The notes under the pieces are model-generated. The model was not told where the DNA came from. It ran no database searches and was given only the letters and a program-made list of their open reading frames with translations. A program made the translations under genes and the position numbers. From Saturnia japonica (taxonomy: Eukaryota; Arthropoda; Insecta; Lepidoptera; Saturniidae), in assembly GCA_033032175.1 (NCBI GenBank), contig CM065323.1, forward strand, positions 15,996,001 through 16,060,000: DNA of 64,000 bases. The letters run 5' to 3'. This document shows positions 32,944-46,789 of the stretch, piece after piece. Within the stretch, counting starts at the first letter, position 1. Every line of letters begins with the position of its first letter.

Positions 32944-35900
32944 ATTTCAAAAACTCTCGAAATGTTTATTGTCTATGATTTTAAATGCCTCATTGTAATT
33001 TGTTTCCGCTGTCTTTAATGATCAGATTTCTACTCTTTACCGTGTTATTGTACACTATTTCATTGCTAAATAATGTTTAGTACATAACAGATATTGGCAA
33101 GTTCACTGGACTTTGATTCGCTTGCGTTAAATCGCTTCAACTCATGACTCGGCCGGTGGACAATTCCCGCAGCAATTTGTTTCCAATTTACCTTGATAAG
33201 AACAAATCTCTCGTGTGTCTAACACGTATGTTTACGACTATTGTTCCACGCTAGTCAGGCAGTAAACTCGAGTTTACTACGTGTTTATTTGAGTTTTCAA
33301 ATAATTCCTGACACCTAGATACCATCTTCTGTAATTTATATTACAGACGTATGATCTATATTAATACCTATGTATACCAATAGCTTAGTTTATAAAGATG
33401 TCCATGACAATATATACGTACAGTCTGTAGCTTAATGAAGATCGAAGCTTAGCGTGTTACTTAACATTTTAAGTTTAACAGATCGAAGTTTGCTAATCAG
33501 ATGTGTTTGATCGGACACTAATGTACATAGAATGTGTGGGCAGACTCTAACGCATTATAACGCCGTCACAGGTTTTTTTCGATGTAAAAAACAACCCCGA
33601 CCGAGATATTATATCGATGACCCATTTCCGTGGTCGGGGCTGTCGTCCACCCCTATCGGCGTTAACATTAAGAATCCGTTACGCTGTACCAAGCTGTGTA
33701 AATTAACAGCGGCCCAAAGTTGGGCCCTGATGGCTTTCCGATATCCGTTGATGTAGACGCGTTTTGTTAAATTATGCCAATAATATATGCGTAATGGTTC
33801 GGTGATTAGAAACAGAGCATTTAACAAGACGTTATATGGTTTATGATATTTTCTGGTTCGCGTCTGTCTATTGTCTTTTTAGAGCATGTATATTCCTTTT
33901 TAATCTGTCCTACCTCGGTCACACTTAGCGCCATTTAGAAACACAAAAACTAAAACTTACGCGCCACTAGTGACGGTTAAAAAAAAGACAAAAACACAAC
34001 GCCGTACGGAGTGCATCGAATTATCATGTCCCCTTCGAAAGGTTATCTAAAATTAAGAAACATACAAACAATCATTGAGCTTGGACTTCACAAACCCCAG
34101 GGTTTAATAGAGCGTGATGTGCAGAGCAGCTGTGCCTAGAAGACACGGTAACCATCATCAGCGAGCTCGAGGTGAATGCTCGGCATAATATATCTACCTA
34201 TCTTTCCAAATTTCTTTCCCGCATGCTGGTGTCAAAACAGTAAAAACCCTATACAGTCTAACTACCACCCTCAAGTGTGAATACTGTCTCCGAGCTCCTG
34301 GCAGTATGCTACCATCCGTAGGTGCATCATCACTTACATTTCATATTGTGGTAATTGTCACCAATTTTTCTACGCAACAAAATATTAACACTGTTACAGA
34401 TGTCCTGTATATTGAAATTGTAAAGACAAATTGACGAATGTTATTCAAACTAATATTATAAATACACAACTAACTCTATTTGTCTGTTTGTTACGTTTTC
34501 ACGCTTAAACCGTTGAACCATGTTCGATGTATTTTGAAGGGCTAACAAAGACTTAACCTTTCTGTTTTAACCACAGGTCCCTGTAGTTTCAACTTTTCCT
34601 TTATTCGTTTGAGTTTAGAGTGAGGTATATTTTAAAACTTTTATTAAAATACAGTAAAATTATTATCTGGTATGATATGTGGCAATTTAGAGGTTGCCAA
34701 AACTTTGCATTTTATCTTCTCCCCGTCCGCGTCGCCCGCTGTCGTTCCAGCTTGTCACTGCGATAAACATGTCATAAGTTGTTCCCTTTAAAAAACTATA
34801 CGAAGCGACGCCTATATTTGAATTTATCCACTAAATAATAAATACAATATAATATTTTATTTAAACATATTGTTCTGGTTACGAATCACGTACTACGAAT
34901 CGGTGAGTAAGTTGTTTGAATGGTTCTTTAGCTCGAGCGAGACTTTCCCTTCAAGCCTGTCGTTGCCTGCTTAAATAATGCGTGCGAGTACAGGGCACAT
35001 CTATTGATATCACACACAGCTAAAAGTGCGGGTCAATAAAGTAAAGTCATTAGTACATATTCTGTTTCATTAGTATATGATTGTACTAGTATAGACGGCG
35101 CCACAGTCGTTAACTTTTTACAAACTAAATAGCATTAAAATAAAGAACATACAGAAACACAGATGACAGAAATAAGACAATTTTTCTTCGAAATTCAATG
35201 TTCTATCCAGTTGAATATAAAATTCAATGTCCAATTTTAAATACACAATTAATTTAGATTATTTGTGACTCTAATGCGCGTGTGCTATGCGTGCGTAGGT
35301 AAATCTAAATACATAGGTAATCCTAAATTTCTCTTATTTTCCTCAGTTGGCGTTGACATAGTTTTCTTTCGCGAAGGTTCGATTTGATGGTGTTATTATT
35401 CTGATGTTCATTATGTTCTTCAACCTCGAAGCCGTTGAGAAAAAAATATTTGAAGTAGTTATGTCTCACGTTATAATAAAGAAGATTTTGAGGTACCTAA
35501 CTTGAAATTCATGACCCGTTTTATTATATCGAATTAATTTTTAGTTAAGCATAATTACTAAACATGCTACGAAAATTACAAAGTACAAAAAAAACTCAAC
35601 TTTACGAATTAAAAATAAAAATATATCTTATCCAATCAAGTTCCCACCAACAAACTCCCAGCCCCACGTTAAAATGTATGAATTATATTTACTCAGACGG
35701 CGTTCATCACAATAATTTTAAATAAGTTTTGCGCTGCGTAAATAAGAATAAGGTAAGAAACAGTAAAATATTTACATCCCTTAATCTGGATCCAGAGAAC
35801 TTGCAAAAGAGCCGCCCAGGAGCGAGGGTAACGGGCGTGTCGCAAATATTTTATGCGGTAAAATAGCCGGGGTTATTATCTTTTAGATTTCTCCCGGGGT

Positions 35901-37324
35901 TCCAGCTAACTCGGCTTCATCGTTCCCACAATTTGTGGTCAACCTGTTGATTAGAAGGAAACTTTTTAATAAAAACATGAAATATTCAACGCCCTGTGAA
36001 AGAATAATATGCAGGTCACTTTCGCTTTGGTGCTGTCGGTTTTATGCGGTTAATATTTATGAGATGATGCCCTTTCAAGGTTTCGAAGCGGCTATAGTAG
36101 CGAGGAGATTTTTTTAAATTGTAGCACGGCAAATTGACGGTGTTGACACTGATCGTAAGCGCAGTACAATCCTAACACAACGGTGGCCGTCGAGAGATCC
36201 ACAATCCATCGACGGCTGTCGCTATCATGTCGACCTGCATTCATTTAACTGGATATGCACACGTAAAAGCGAGTCACTACGACAGACTTTTACACCACAT
36301 GCATGATGGTCGCAACCCAGTCGGGCAAAAAAGCCCCACCATTCCACAATAAGGATGTTGGGGAGAAAGTCATCGTATTATGACTATATGTATGACAAAA
36401 GCTAGTAACGCCCACCAAGTTGAAAATCTATTGCAGTTTGGAACTATTCCTGCATCCACGACCATGTCACGATTTTATTTTATCATGTACCAAAACCTGT
36501 CGAGAGATGTGATTTATTGGACTTTATTTTCATAGGGTCGGTTATTGCAAGCGCGTGGGGTGGTAAATTATAACCACACTTCACAAATTAACGCTTATTA
36601 GTTATTGAAAAGGTATAGGCTATTTATTTAACACGACCACGAATCGTAGCAAACAGGCCGTATGTTTTAGTTAGTATTACCATATAAATGGACGAATCTA
36701 AGATTCTTATACTAAGCCACATGTCACGCTGATTTACTTATCACTAAATATTTTGAGCCACTAAAAATAATACGTGGTGTAGGTGTACCTACAAAATCTG
36801 AATACACAGTATGCACAGTGAAATGAATGGATTTCAAATGAAAACTTTCATAAATTGTAGTTTCGCAATAAAAATAAGACGCAGGTAAAATATCTAACCA
36901 TTTTAAACCATATCTGATCATTTTAATTTAACAGGATTAATACTGATCTCTATAGAGACCTGCTTGTTAAAGTAATTAAGTCTGATTATGTTTATTTTTT
37001 TGTATGTTTAACGTATTAACTTAGATTGTTATAGACAGATGTAGAATTTTAACTTCTTACTTACTAACTGATTATTTTATTAACGTTAAATTATTTTGTA
37101 AAGTTGATTTTTATATAGTACACTGACTTTTCATTACCTGTCTACAATCCTGGAATTATATCGGGATCCCGGTATTAACTTTCTACTATCCCGAAATTAC
37201 AAAAAAGGACCGGGATCGAATTTTCTAAGTGAAATACAAATGCATTGTTTTCGTTAAGTTTTGCAGCAGGCAAGAAATGAATGAATGAAAAATGACTTTC
37301 ACTAGCAGATGGCTCTTGTTGAAA
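32944..37324. other. Intergenic with Helitron/SINE scraps
   Basis: No gene recognised. A Helitron 5'-end-like segment lies at about 34447-34560 (TATTATAAAT, then TTTGTCTGTTTGTTACG). SINE-like debris at about 36180-36360 shares CGCAACCCAGTCGGGC-type sequence with other loci. A short CCCCGACC/GGTCGGGG hairpin occurs at 33595-33640. Confidence 0.4.
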
Positions 37325-37662
37325 CAAGTAACTTAAGCTACTTTTATTTTAGAAAAATATTTAGGGTTCCGCGCAAAAAAAAATACTGGTTATGGTAAGT
37401 CAATTCAGGCGCTTAAATGGCTTACGCTGAGTAAACCATAAATAACACATATACCAAATTAATGTAGTACATCCATAATTGTATGTCTTAATAGGATCTA
37501 CAAAATAGTCATCAAGAGTATATATATTCAATCTTCTAAGGGCTACCCACAAAAAGCATTTTTTTCTTTAAAATAATCGGGAGAGGAGGCAGCACGCTTT
37601 ACGCGTGTGCCCTATCGGCGGCGTTCTGTAGTCTACGCGACCGCAGCCGCGGGCATAGGTAG
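37325..37662 (+). mobile_element. 5'-truncated Helitron
   Basis: Aligns with the right two-thirds of the intact 510-bp copy (54763-55272): GTAACTTAAGCTAC, the GCGCTTAAATGG block, a GAGTAAACCATAAA block, and the hairpin segment near the end. The terminal CTAG has become GTAG at 37659-37662, followed by T. Confidence 0.7.
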
Positions 37663-38419
37663 TACTAACATAAAATCCGTTCCGATCTGGTCAACTGCCT
37701 TCTTCTGCTTATGTCAACCTCATCGGTCTTCCGTCAAACGATACCCATTTTTATTAACTTGTCGATATAATTATACTCTGTTCCGAGATAACGAGATTTT
37801 TTTACTTACACAGCTGTACTTTCTTTAATATTTTCATATAGTCCAATATTTACATCAAAGAAATACCGAAAGCTAATAAATTCATAGTCTCACAATTTTT
37901 CATTATAACTCGCATAAAGTGAGTTGAAAAAAATTACTCGTCGGCATCTCGAGACAGGGGAGAAACAATAACAAACTGTCATCGTTCCCTACGAATGATG
38001 TTGAGTGATTGAATGAATGAACGAATCGATCTTGTCGAAAGTTTGCGAGGGCTTCACGCTAGAGAATTCGCGGCGCTGTTTGTTATAATATAGTTTTGTC
38101 GGTTTGTTTTCTTTCATACAGATATACACTAACCAGTAATGCTCAGTACCTACAGAAAGCAAAACATTTTTCTTATATGAAAACTAACGAAATTCATAGT
38201 AGGCCGCAAGATTATATAAATCGCTGTATTATATTGGCTGGTATCTACAAATCATCTTCTTCGCCATGCTGTAGGTCAAGCTTCAATCCGTCATACCTAC
38301 TAATTCCCAATCATTTCGTTCAAGCTTTCGCTTCATGTTTGCGTTGAAATTTTTTACTGTTCATTAAGAACTACGTCTTTAATCTAGATGAATCTATTTC
38401 TTTATAGAAAAGTATTTGT

Positions 38420-40679
38420 CTGTTCAAATGTCATCAAAATAAGTTACGGTAAATTTACTTATAATATTTTGTTCACATATCCCAGTCACTTCATTTTACT
38501 GGGATAAAAAGTATTCAATATTTTTACCTAGTACATAAATAAACTCTCCGACACACTATGTTTCATTTAAAACCATCCAATAGTCTTCGCATGATGCGGG
38601 AACAAACAAACAGACAAATTTTTAAAGAGATAAGTTTTGTCTTCCATATCAATATTAATGTATGACAGAACTAAACTTCAAGTTAATAATAACTTAAGAT
38701 TATCGCGTGTAAAGAACATTTAGCGGAAGTGAGGAACAGAGTGTAATGTTTCTCATCCGCCATAGAAAAAGGAGGATCCTCCGACCAGACGAGTGTTATG
38801 TCTGGCGAGCAGCTGCCCAACGGTTGTTTCCGGGTTCTTGTATATATACTCAATTGTTCGGTTAATTTCTATATTGCAATGTAGGATATCAGTTGTGGCG
38901 GACATGTCTCTATATGTAGAATGCGTCAGTTGTGGCGAGAGATATCGCTACATACGTATTGTGTGCGTTGTCCAACTAAAATTATTTGTACGGATTGAAT
39001 AAGCTGTACTATTCGACTCTGTGGTCTTGTTTCTTAGTAATAATTATTGCGTTAGAAACTTTACTTCAGTAAGATGTGGAAGGTAAATATTGGACCAAAG
39101 TGTTGTGTTAAAGTTTGCAACTGCTGTATATTGTGACTATTTACGCTAAGAGCTTTATTTGTCTGTCGCTTGGCGTTATTATAGTACGCTATCAACTCAG
39201 AGTACTTTATTTAATGGTTAACAGTCCATAACCTACAAGTTAATGTAACACGTATGTGGTGGTAGCGTGCGCTGTCGGCCACTGAATCCTACTATCATGG
39301 TTGATACTTATACACAGAATGATTCGGAAACGCGAGATGCCTCAGTGTTGCGTCTAGGAAATGGTGGTCGCGATCCAATCGGACACAATTGTTTTGTGCC
39401 TACGAGTATCACTCTTGCTATATTAATGAATATTTCTGGAATGGGTTCAGTGGCCCTTGCTTTTTCTGGGATTATGTATTTAAAATTAGATCCGGTTCAT
39501 CATGTGACAGAATAAAATACATCTTCTTACCCCTTATCCTAATTAAGTAGGGTCAGCACAACATGTCTTCTTCTTCCACTTTGCTCTATTAAATTATCAT
39601 CTCAGTATTCACATCTTTCATAAATATATCATTCTTCACACAACCCATGCATACCTTCTTCGGTTTCCTCTACTTCTATATTCATCCAACTTCATACTTA
39701 ACATTCCTCTAGCTATATGACGTTCATCCCTCCTCTTGACATGCCCATAAATGAAATATTAATTTTATTAATATACGCATGGTGGCCTGCAAAATACATC
39801 AAAGTTTTTTGAGTTTATTCTTTAAGAATCGATTTTCATATAAAACCCGCGGTACGTAAATTACTTGGGGCCCAGAATCGAGTGTTGACAATCAGTGAAA
39901 TCGTTTTATTGACCCACCGCGGAACATGTTTCAAACATTTTATATTCAGCTTTTTTTTCTATGTAATATGTTAATTTAACTTTGCTTACTGTATATTATT
40001 TCCAAGATAATCGTTCTTAAAAATTAAACTCTATTAGTGCTGTGGAGCTGGTATGCACCATTTTATTTTACGCTGATCGAAACGCGACGGCTCGGTGTAA
40101 TAATGTCGGTTGGTGTACAAAAATCTCTTTATGTGGATTCAATACTCACATGATTTTTGTGTGTTGTTCGCAATTTTCCACTCGATCGCGTTAACATTTC
40201 GCGTTAAATTCGGTCCGAGATACAACCTATAGCGATTAATCTGTTAAAAACTAAAAACGTAAAGGTTTCATGCACATTTTTTTACTATGATTAATACCAA
40301 CATGTTTTCTTCGTCGGATTTCCTCTGCTCCTGTATTCGTGCACCACTCTTCTAGTTAAATGACTTTCATCCCTCATTAGATATCCACACCACGCTTTAA
40401 TATAATATTTATAATTAATGTGTTTTCCCCGCAAAATACAATATTTGTCTTTTCTGTCTCGCTTCTTCACGCAGTCAATGGCACGTTTTAAAAAAGAAGG
40501 ACACGAAGCGTTAGTGACTTTCTTACTTACATTTCTTTCGGCAGATAGGATCTGTTAACAACACTATCTTGATTTTCTTATAAAACTAGGTGGCAAACAA
40601 TCGTACGGGCCGCCTGATGGTAAACGGTTACCGTAACGTATAGACGCTGGTAACACCAAGGTAAAATACAAGCGCGTCG
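38420..40679 (+). repeat. 2,260-bp block left of the gap, identical to 40780-43039
   Basis: Every stretch I compared is identical to the block starting at 40780, at a constant offset of 2,360. It contains an RTE-like remnant (39640-39746, minus) and the start of a family C repeat at 40584. Its right end stops exactly at the N run. Confidence 0.95.
39640..39746 (-). pseudogene. RTE/BovB-like LINE remnant
   Basis: The minus strand reads GHVKRRDERHIARGMLSMKL followed by RSRGNRRRYAW, the pattern of RTE-type ORF2 C-termini (GH..RR...... and RGRP..RW). Short and interrupted by a stop. The same piece appears at 42000-42106 because of the identical block. Confidence 0.5.
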
Positions 40680-40779
40680 NNNNNNNNNNNNNNNNNNNNN
40701 NNNNNNNNNNNNNNNNNNNNNNNNNNNNNNNNNNNNNNNNNNNNNNNNNNNNNNNNNNNNNNNNNNNNNNNNNNNNNNN
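40680..40779. other. Assembly gap of exactly 100 N
   Basis: Exactly 100 undetermined bases, the conventional size for a gap of unknown length. Flanked by identical 2,260-bp blocks. Confidence 0.99.
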
Positions 40780-43039
40780 CTGTTCAAATGTCATCAAAAT
40801 AAGTTACGGTAAATTTACTTATAATATTTTGTTCACATATCCCAGTCACTTCATTTTACTGGGATAAAAAGTATTCAATATTTTTACCTAGTACATAAAT
40901 AAACTCTCCGACACACTATGTTTCATTTAAAACCATCCAATAGTCTTCGCATGATGCGGGAACAAACAAACAGACAAATTTTTAAAGAGATAAGTTTTGT
41001 CTTCCATATCAATATTAATGTATGACAGAACTAAACTTCAAGTTAATAATAACTTAAGATTATCGCGTGTAAAGAACATTTAGCGGAAGTGAGGAACAGA
41101 GTGTAATGTTTCTCATCCGCCATAGAAAAAGGAGGATCCTCCGACCAGACGAGTGTTATGTCTGGCGAGCAGCTGCCCAACGGTTGTTTCCGGGTTCTTG
41201 TATATATACTCAATTGTTCGGTTAATTTCTATATTGCAATGTAGGATATCAGTTGTGGCGGACATGTCTCTATATGTAGAATGCGTCAGTTGTGGCGAGA
41301 GATATCGCTACATACGTATTGTGTGCGTTGTCCAACTAAAATTATTTGTACGGATTGAATAAGCTGTACTATTCGACTCTGTGGTCTTGTTTCTTAGTAA
41401 TAATTATTGCGTTAGAAACTTTACTTCAGTAAGATGTGGAAGGTAAATATTGGACCAAAGTGTTGTGTTAAAGTTTGCAACTGCTGTATATTGTGACTAT
41501 TTACGCTAAGAGCTTTATTTGTCTGTCGCTTGGCGTTATTATAGTACGCTATCAACTCAGAGTACTTTATTTAATGGTTAACAGTCCATAACCTACAAGT
41601 TAATGTAACACGTATGTGGTGGTAGCGTGCGCTGTCGGCCACTGAATCCTACTATCATGGTTGATACTTATACACAGAATGATTCGGAAACGCGAGATGC
41701 CTCAGTGTTGCGTCTAGGAAATGGTGGTCGCGATCCAATCGGACACAATTGTTTTGTGCCTACGAGTATCACTCTTGCTATATTAATGAATATTTCTGGA
41801 ATGGGTTCAGTGGCCCTTGCTTTTTCTGGGATTATGTATTTAAAATTAGATCCGGTTCATCATGTGACAGAATAAAATACATCTTCTTACCCCTTATCCT
41901 AATTAAGTAGGGTCAGCACAACATGTCTTCTTCTTCCACTTTGCTCTATTAAATTATCATCTCAGTATTCACATCTTTCATAAATATATCATTCTTCACA
42001 CAACCCATGCATACCTTCTTCGGTTTCCTCTACTTCTATATTCATCCAACTTCATACTTAACATTCCTCTAGCTATATGACGTTCATCCCTCCTCTTGAC
42101 ATGCCCATAAATGAAATATTAATTTTATTAATATACGCATGGTGGCCTGCAAAATACATCAAAGTTTTTTGAGTTTATTCTTTAAGAATCGATTTTCATA
42201 TAAAACCCGCGGTACGTAAATTACTTGGGGCCCAGAATCGAGTGTTGACAATCAGTGAAATCGTTTTATTGACCCACCGCGGAACATGTTTCAAACATTT
42301 TATATTCAGCTTTTTTTTCTATGTAATATGTTAATTTAACTTTGCTTACTGTATATTATTTCCAAGATAATCGTTCTTAAAAATTAAACTCTATTAGTGC
42401 TGTGGAGCTGGTATGCACCATTTTATTTTACGCTGATCGAAACGCGACGGCTCGGTGTAATAATGTCGGTTGGTGTACAAAAATCTCTTTATGTGGATTC
42501 AATACTCACATGATTTTTGTGTGTTGTTCGCAATTTTCCACTCGATCGCGTTAACATTTCGCGTTAAATTCGGTCCGAGATACAACCTATAGCGATTAAT
42601 CTGTTAAAAACTAAAAACGTAAAGGTTTCATGCACATTTTTTTACTATGATTAATACCAACATGTTTTCTTCGTCGGATTTCCTCTGCTCCTGTATTCGT
42701 GCACCACTCTTCTAGTTAAATGACTTTCATCCCTCATTAGATATCCACACCACGCTTTAATATAATATTTATAATTAATGTGTTTTCCCCGCAAAATACA
42801 ATATTTGTCTTTTCTGTCTCGCTTCTTCACGCAGTCAATGGCACGTTTTAAAAAAGAAGGACACGAAGCGTTAGTGACTTTCTTACTTACATTTCTTTCG
42901 GCAGATAGGATCTGTTAACAACACTATCTTGATTTTCTTATAAAACTAGGTGGCAAACAATCGTACGGGCCGCCTGATGGTAAACGGTTACCGTAACGTA
43001 TAGACGCTGGTAACACCAAGGTAAAATACAAGCGCGTCG
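40780..43039 (+). repeat. 2,260-bp block right of the gap, identical to 38420-40679
   Basis: Begins at the first base after the gap and ends where the left block meets the gap. After 43039 the sequence simply continues the family C repeat that is cut at 40679. A join of 38419 to 40780, or equivalently 40679 to 43040, removes the duplication seamlessly. Confidence 0.95.
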
Positions 43040-43165
43040 CCGTCCTTGAACCCCCTACTCCGAGGAGCTATGGAAATCTAACTCGCCGTATGAACACAAC
43101 ACAAGGTAATTTGACTGCGATGTTCTGCCGGTTGGAGTTATACCACCAGTCAAGAGAAATCTCCA
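42944..43165 (+). repeat. Dispersed repeat family C, copy 3 (most complete)
   Basis: Runs from the ACTAGGTGGCAAACAATCG head through GCCTGATGGTAAACGG, GCGCGTCGCCGTCC and ACCCCCTACTCCGAGG to the AACACAACACAAGG and GAGAAATCTCC tail. It bridges the right end of the block duplicated around the gap. Confidence 0.6.
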
Positions 43166-44474
43166 AATGTAATCTCTGTGCTCTTTTTTTGTAATCGTCA
43201 AATCTCCCGCTGCCGCCTGTATGTGACACCAAACATAAGATTCTCATAACATTACACGGTTCACGGCGATGGACCACCGCCGCGGCCAGTCTCGAGACGA
43301 GCATTGGCATTGGCGTCGATGGAGAGGCACGTCTTGAAAACCGTTTTATTGCCTATAAAAAGCTACATTCCACTCATAGTCTTGTCGAGTTTGCGCGCTT
43401 TTGGTATAAATCACTAAGGTATACAGACAGACGGACTCACCGTGATATTTAATTACGATATAATAATACTTATAAAGGTGTGAAGTTATATAAATTGTCT
43501 TGAAAATATTGCAAAGAGAGCACTATAAAACAAAGCTGCAATAATAATTGTCTGTTTGTTAGTTGTCAAAAAGTTTTGTTGTTCCTCTTCTTTATACTTA
43601 CTTGGCAACTAGTCCTCTTTATTGAAAACCATTACCGAGTGGTTAACTGCTTTTTTCGATAAATTTACCTATTAACATGTTCATAACCTAAAAATGTGCT
43701 TTTACAAAAACACTAGAATGGCCTAAAGTTATTAAATTCATGGTGCCATCTATATTAGTAACACTAAATGACTAGGCCAGGTTTTGAACTTTAACTTGGA
43801 CGCAACCACCGTGCTTAGAACCCAGCATAGAGACTCTCTTTTGGATTGTCGCATTTCGGAATCAGGAAAGACTTGTAAGCCAACACAATAGCGGCAATCG
43901 TTGATGGATTTAACTTACTATCTTCTAGAATGAGTTACATAACCTTGGATATGATTGTAAACAAAAAAAAATCCTTTGTGAAGCAATAAAAAGGACGGAT
44001 AAAAAGGCTGGAGTTTATAAGCATAGAGAAATTGAACGTGCGGTTGGAACAAAGGAATTTAGCTTGGAAACGATGTTAGGTAAACCCCGGGGAGTATAAC
44101 TGACTGAGCCGAACGCAAGTGCATATTGCAATCGATATGGCCCCGGGGTATTTCCCGAACGCCAGGGTTTTGCACACGACAATGATATTAAATTATATAG
44201 GGGAACTGTCAATTTTGTTTCCATACTAAAATTATCACGTCACTCGAATGTAGAATGTGTCATTGGAGAATTTATTTATCTATATATATTTATATAAATG
44301 GATAACTAACTAACAGAATGACATATCAACGCACAGCCCAAATTACTGAGGCTAGTATCGTGAAAGTTAGCTTGCGGGTTCCTTTTACACTGCTGGTGAG
44401 CACTAAGGAAGGATTTTTAGATATTCAAACCCTAATGGCATGTACCAACGACTTTTTTTCGTAGTTATCAATAA

Positions 44475-44709
44475 CTAGCTGTGCCCCACGGTTTCACCCG
44501 TGTTAATTTTATACGACAAACATCGCCAACGCACTCGTGTAGGCATGTTTTTATACTTTGTGTTACACTATCGACATTTTTAAGAGGAATAAATTATTTT
44601 TTGAAATTGTAATATAGCCTATGTTACTCGCTGTTATCCAGTACTTCTAGAGTTTATCCATTACAAACAAAAAAATCAAATCTTTTTCCCTTTATAATAT
44701 TGGTATAGA
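44475..44709 (-). mobile_element. Non-autonomous Helitron, 235 bp, complete
   Basis: The plus strand runs A|CTAGCTGTGCCCC... to ...ATTGGTATAGA|T. On the minus strand that is A|TCTATACC...CTAG|T with the hairpin (CACGG/CCGTG) next to the 3' end. Both termini and the A/T flanks are intact. No coding capacity; depends on a helicase in trans. Confidence 0.85.
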
Positions 44710-45569
44710 TAGACTGAATATTCATTTTTCATAATTTTTTATTCAGCCAGATCATAGATAAGTAATTTATCGAATAATGGATGATATCACATATCTTGTT
44801 CATTAATTGTTTAGCGATTTCTACCGCTATTATACAAGGAACCCTTTGTGTTACGTTTGAACATTAAGTAACTCATTAATATAACATGAACTAAACATAA
44901 CTACTATAAAGTTATGATCCTCAAACAAGATTTGCGGTACAAATACCGCGCGGAAGGCAAACGGGGCTGATAGATATCAAAGATTAAAAATGAGATGTGA
45001 CATACACTCCGTTTCCACTTTTCAGTGTTGCCTCATAGACTATAAAGTGCGTTGAATAATAAAATCAAGGATTCGCTTTAGTATTCTTTCCATAATACAA
45101 AATATAATTTAATTATCAAATAAATTTCATATGGCTGACTGACGTACAGTACTCATCTTAAATCGATGGGTCTAGAAGCATCAAATTTTGCACGGGAGTG
45201 CCTTGTATAACGTAGGTGCGCACTTAGGAATTATTTTTGAAAATTCATGCTGTGTTAAAAATGGGTTGATTCCTGAGATATTGGATTATGATTATGATGG
45301 ATTATACCTTTGGATTATGATTTAACTAAAGTCCCAAACTAATCAACACCTGTATTACTGTGTAACTCAAGAATGAAATGAAATAGTTGTAGGAGCATAC
45401 CAAACCCATGTTAGAAATTGAGAACAAACAGCAATTTATACTACAAATATGCATATTGCAAACAAGTGTTCAGGTTAAAAGGTGAGTTAATATTAAGTAT
45501 ATTGACCACGGTACATCATCCATATGACGTCATCTCATTCATATCTCATCGGTAGCGTGTATAGACACC

Positions 45570-45745
45570 GCGTCGATTGATGTGATATCGAATCCCTGCG
45601 ATGAGCCTTCAGCCTGAGCTTTGGGTAAACATCGTGATAAAATACTATAAAAACAAAAAGAAGATAATAAGTTGTTGATAAACTCGATCGAGTTTCTTAC
45701 CGGTTCTTCTCGATGACTGGTCGAAAAAAAAAATAGTAACGCTCA
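45570..45745 (+). repeat. SINE family B copy followed by LINE 3' UTR scrap
   Basis: 45570-45655 has ATATCGAATCCCTGCGATGA, GAGCTTTGGGTAAACATCG and GATAAA, as in other family B copies. 45683-45745 shares TTTCTTACCGGTTCTTCTCG with the LINE 3' UTR near 3219. Confidence 0.5.
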
Positions 45746-46149
45746 AGGTAATGAATGACCGCATAATTGTTAAATAGGTTTTATCGGTTCTAAGTATTAA
45801 TTTTAGTCATTCATTCAGTTTGTGCCCTTAATTGCACTTCTCATTGTTCTAATTTATACTACATACGAGATAATTGTATTTGCTTGCCATTAGGTTAATA
45901 GATCGGACGGAAACGTTATGTTTGTATGACCTAGTGAGATCGTATGGCTCCTTGATTATTTCTTATTATTATTGTGTTTAATACATGTGTTGGAGAATCG
46001 TGTGTGTACTAATATCCTAGTAAGTACTACTATTGACTACTATTGACTAGGCGCGATAGCAACAGGTACGCGGCAGACGGAAATCGTGTGTGAGTAACAG
46101 GTGTGCTCCGCGACCGCACGCCGCGCGCCAACCGGTTTGAAAACAAGGA

Positions 46150-46228
46150 CCAAGTTCGTTGAAGTTTAAAAGCCGCAGCGGCTTCAGGGCCCCTAAGACT
46201 AACAGTATAATCAGTCAAAAAAAAAAAA
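46150..46228 (+). repeat. SINE-like family E, copy 2 with poly(A)
   Basis: GGCCCCTAAGACTAACAGTA, then TAATCAGTC and a run of A. The pair is at 21836-21925. Confidence 0.55.
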
Positions 46229-46789
46229 GCTTGAAAGCAGCCGTCGAGTCGTGAAGACTTCTTGTGTCCTGGTTGTTGTTCTGGGTAATCTACTACTTCG
46301 GAACCTGAAGAGACAATATTATTCTAGCTGTCGGGTAGAGAGGAGCTATGTATTCTGGGACAGCTCGAAGCTATCTGCTCTACCGGGACCCTGAGAGAGG
46401 CTCATTTCCTCTCGAGCTGCCAGACCTGGAATACGTCCGGATCCGTTACCAGTTTCATCAGACAAGCTAAGCTCCGAGGGTATCCGGACGTTATCAAAAA
46501 ATTCTGGTGTCGTCTCCGACATATGTATGTATTTATATGTCACACAGTACAATCGAAATACTGCGGCGAATAACGCGAGAACATCAATCCATCGCCAGTC
46601 GATACTGTCATGCCAGCCTGCGTAAATAGAAACTGGATATGCATCGGCAGATTCTGAAACATAACGAAAATTCATCGTGATCTCGACCCAAGTCGGGTTC
46701 TACATATACCATGATATTAAAGTCTTCATTTGGAAATTACATAGAGACACTTCAATTCTATTAATTTGTATAGATTATTGTATTAAATG

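Noticed and set aside
33595..33640. CCCCGACC/GGTCGGGG hairpin as a possible regulatory RNA
   Set aside because: Only an 8-base stem with a long loop and no repeated or conserved context.
39267..39515. 82-codon frame also present at 41627-41875
   Set aside because: Duplicated by the suspected assembly artefact; begins at a non-ATG codon and overlaps SINE-like sequence.
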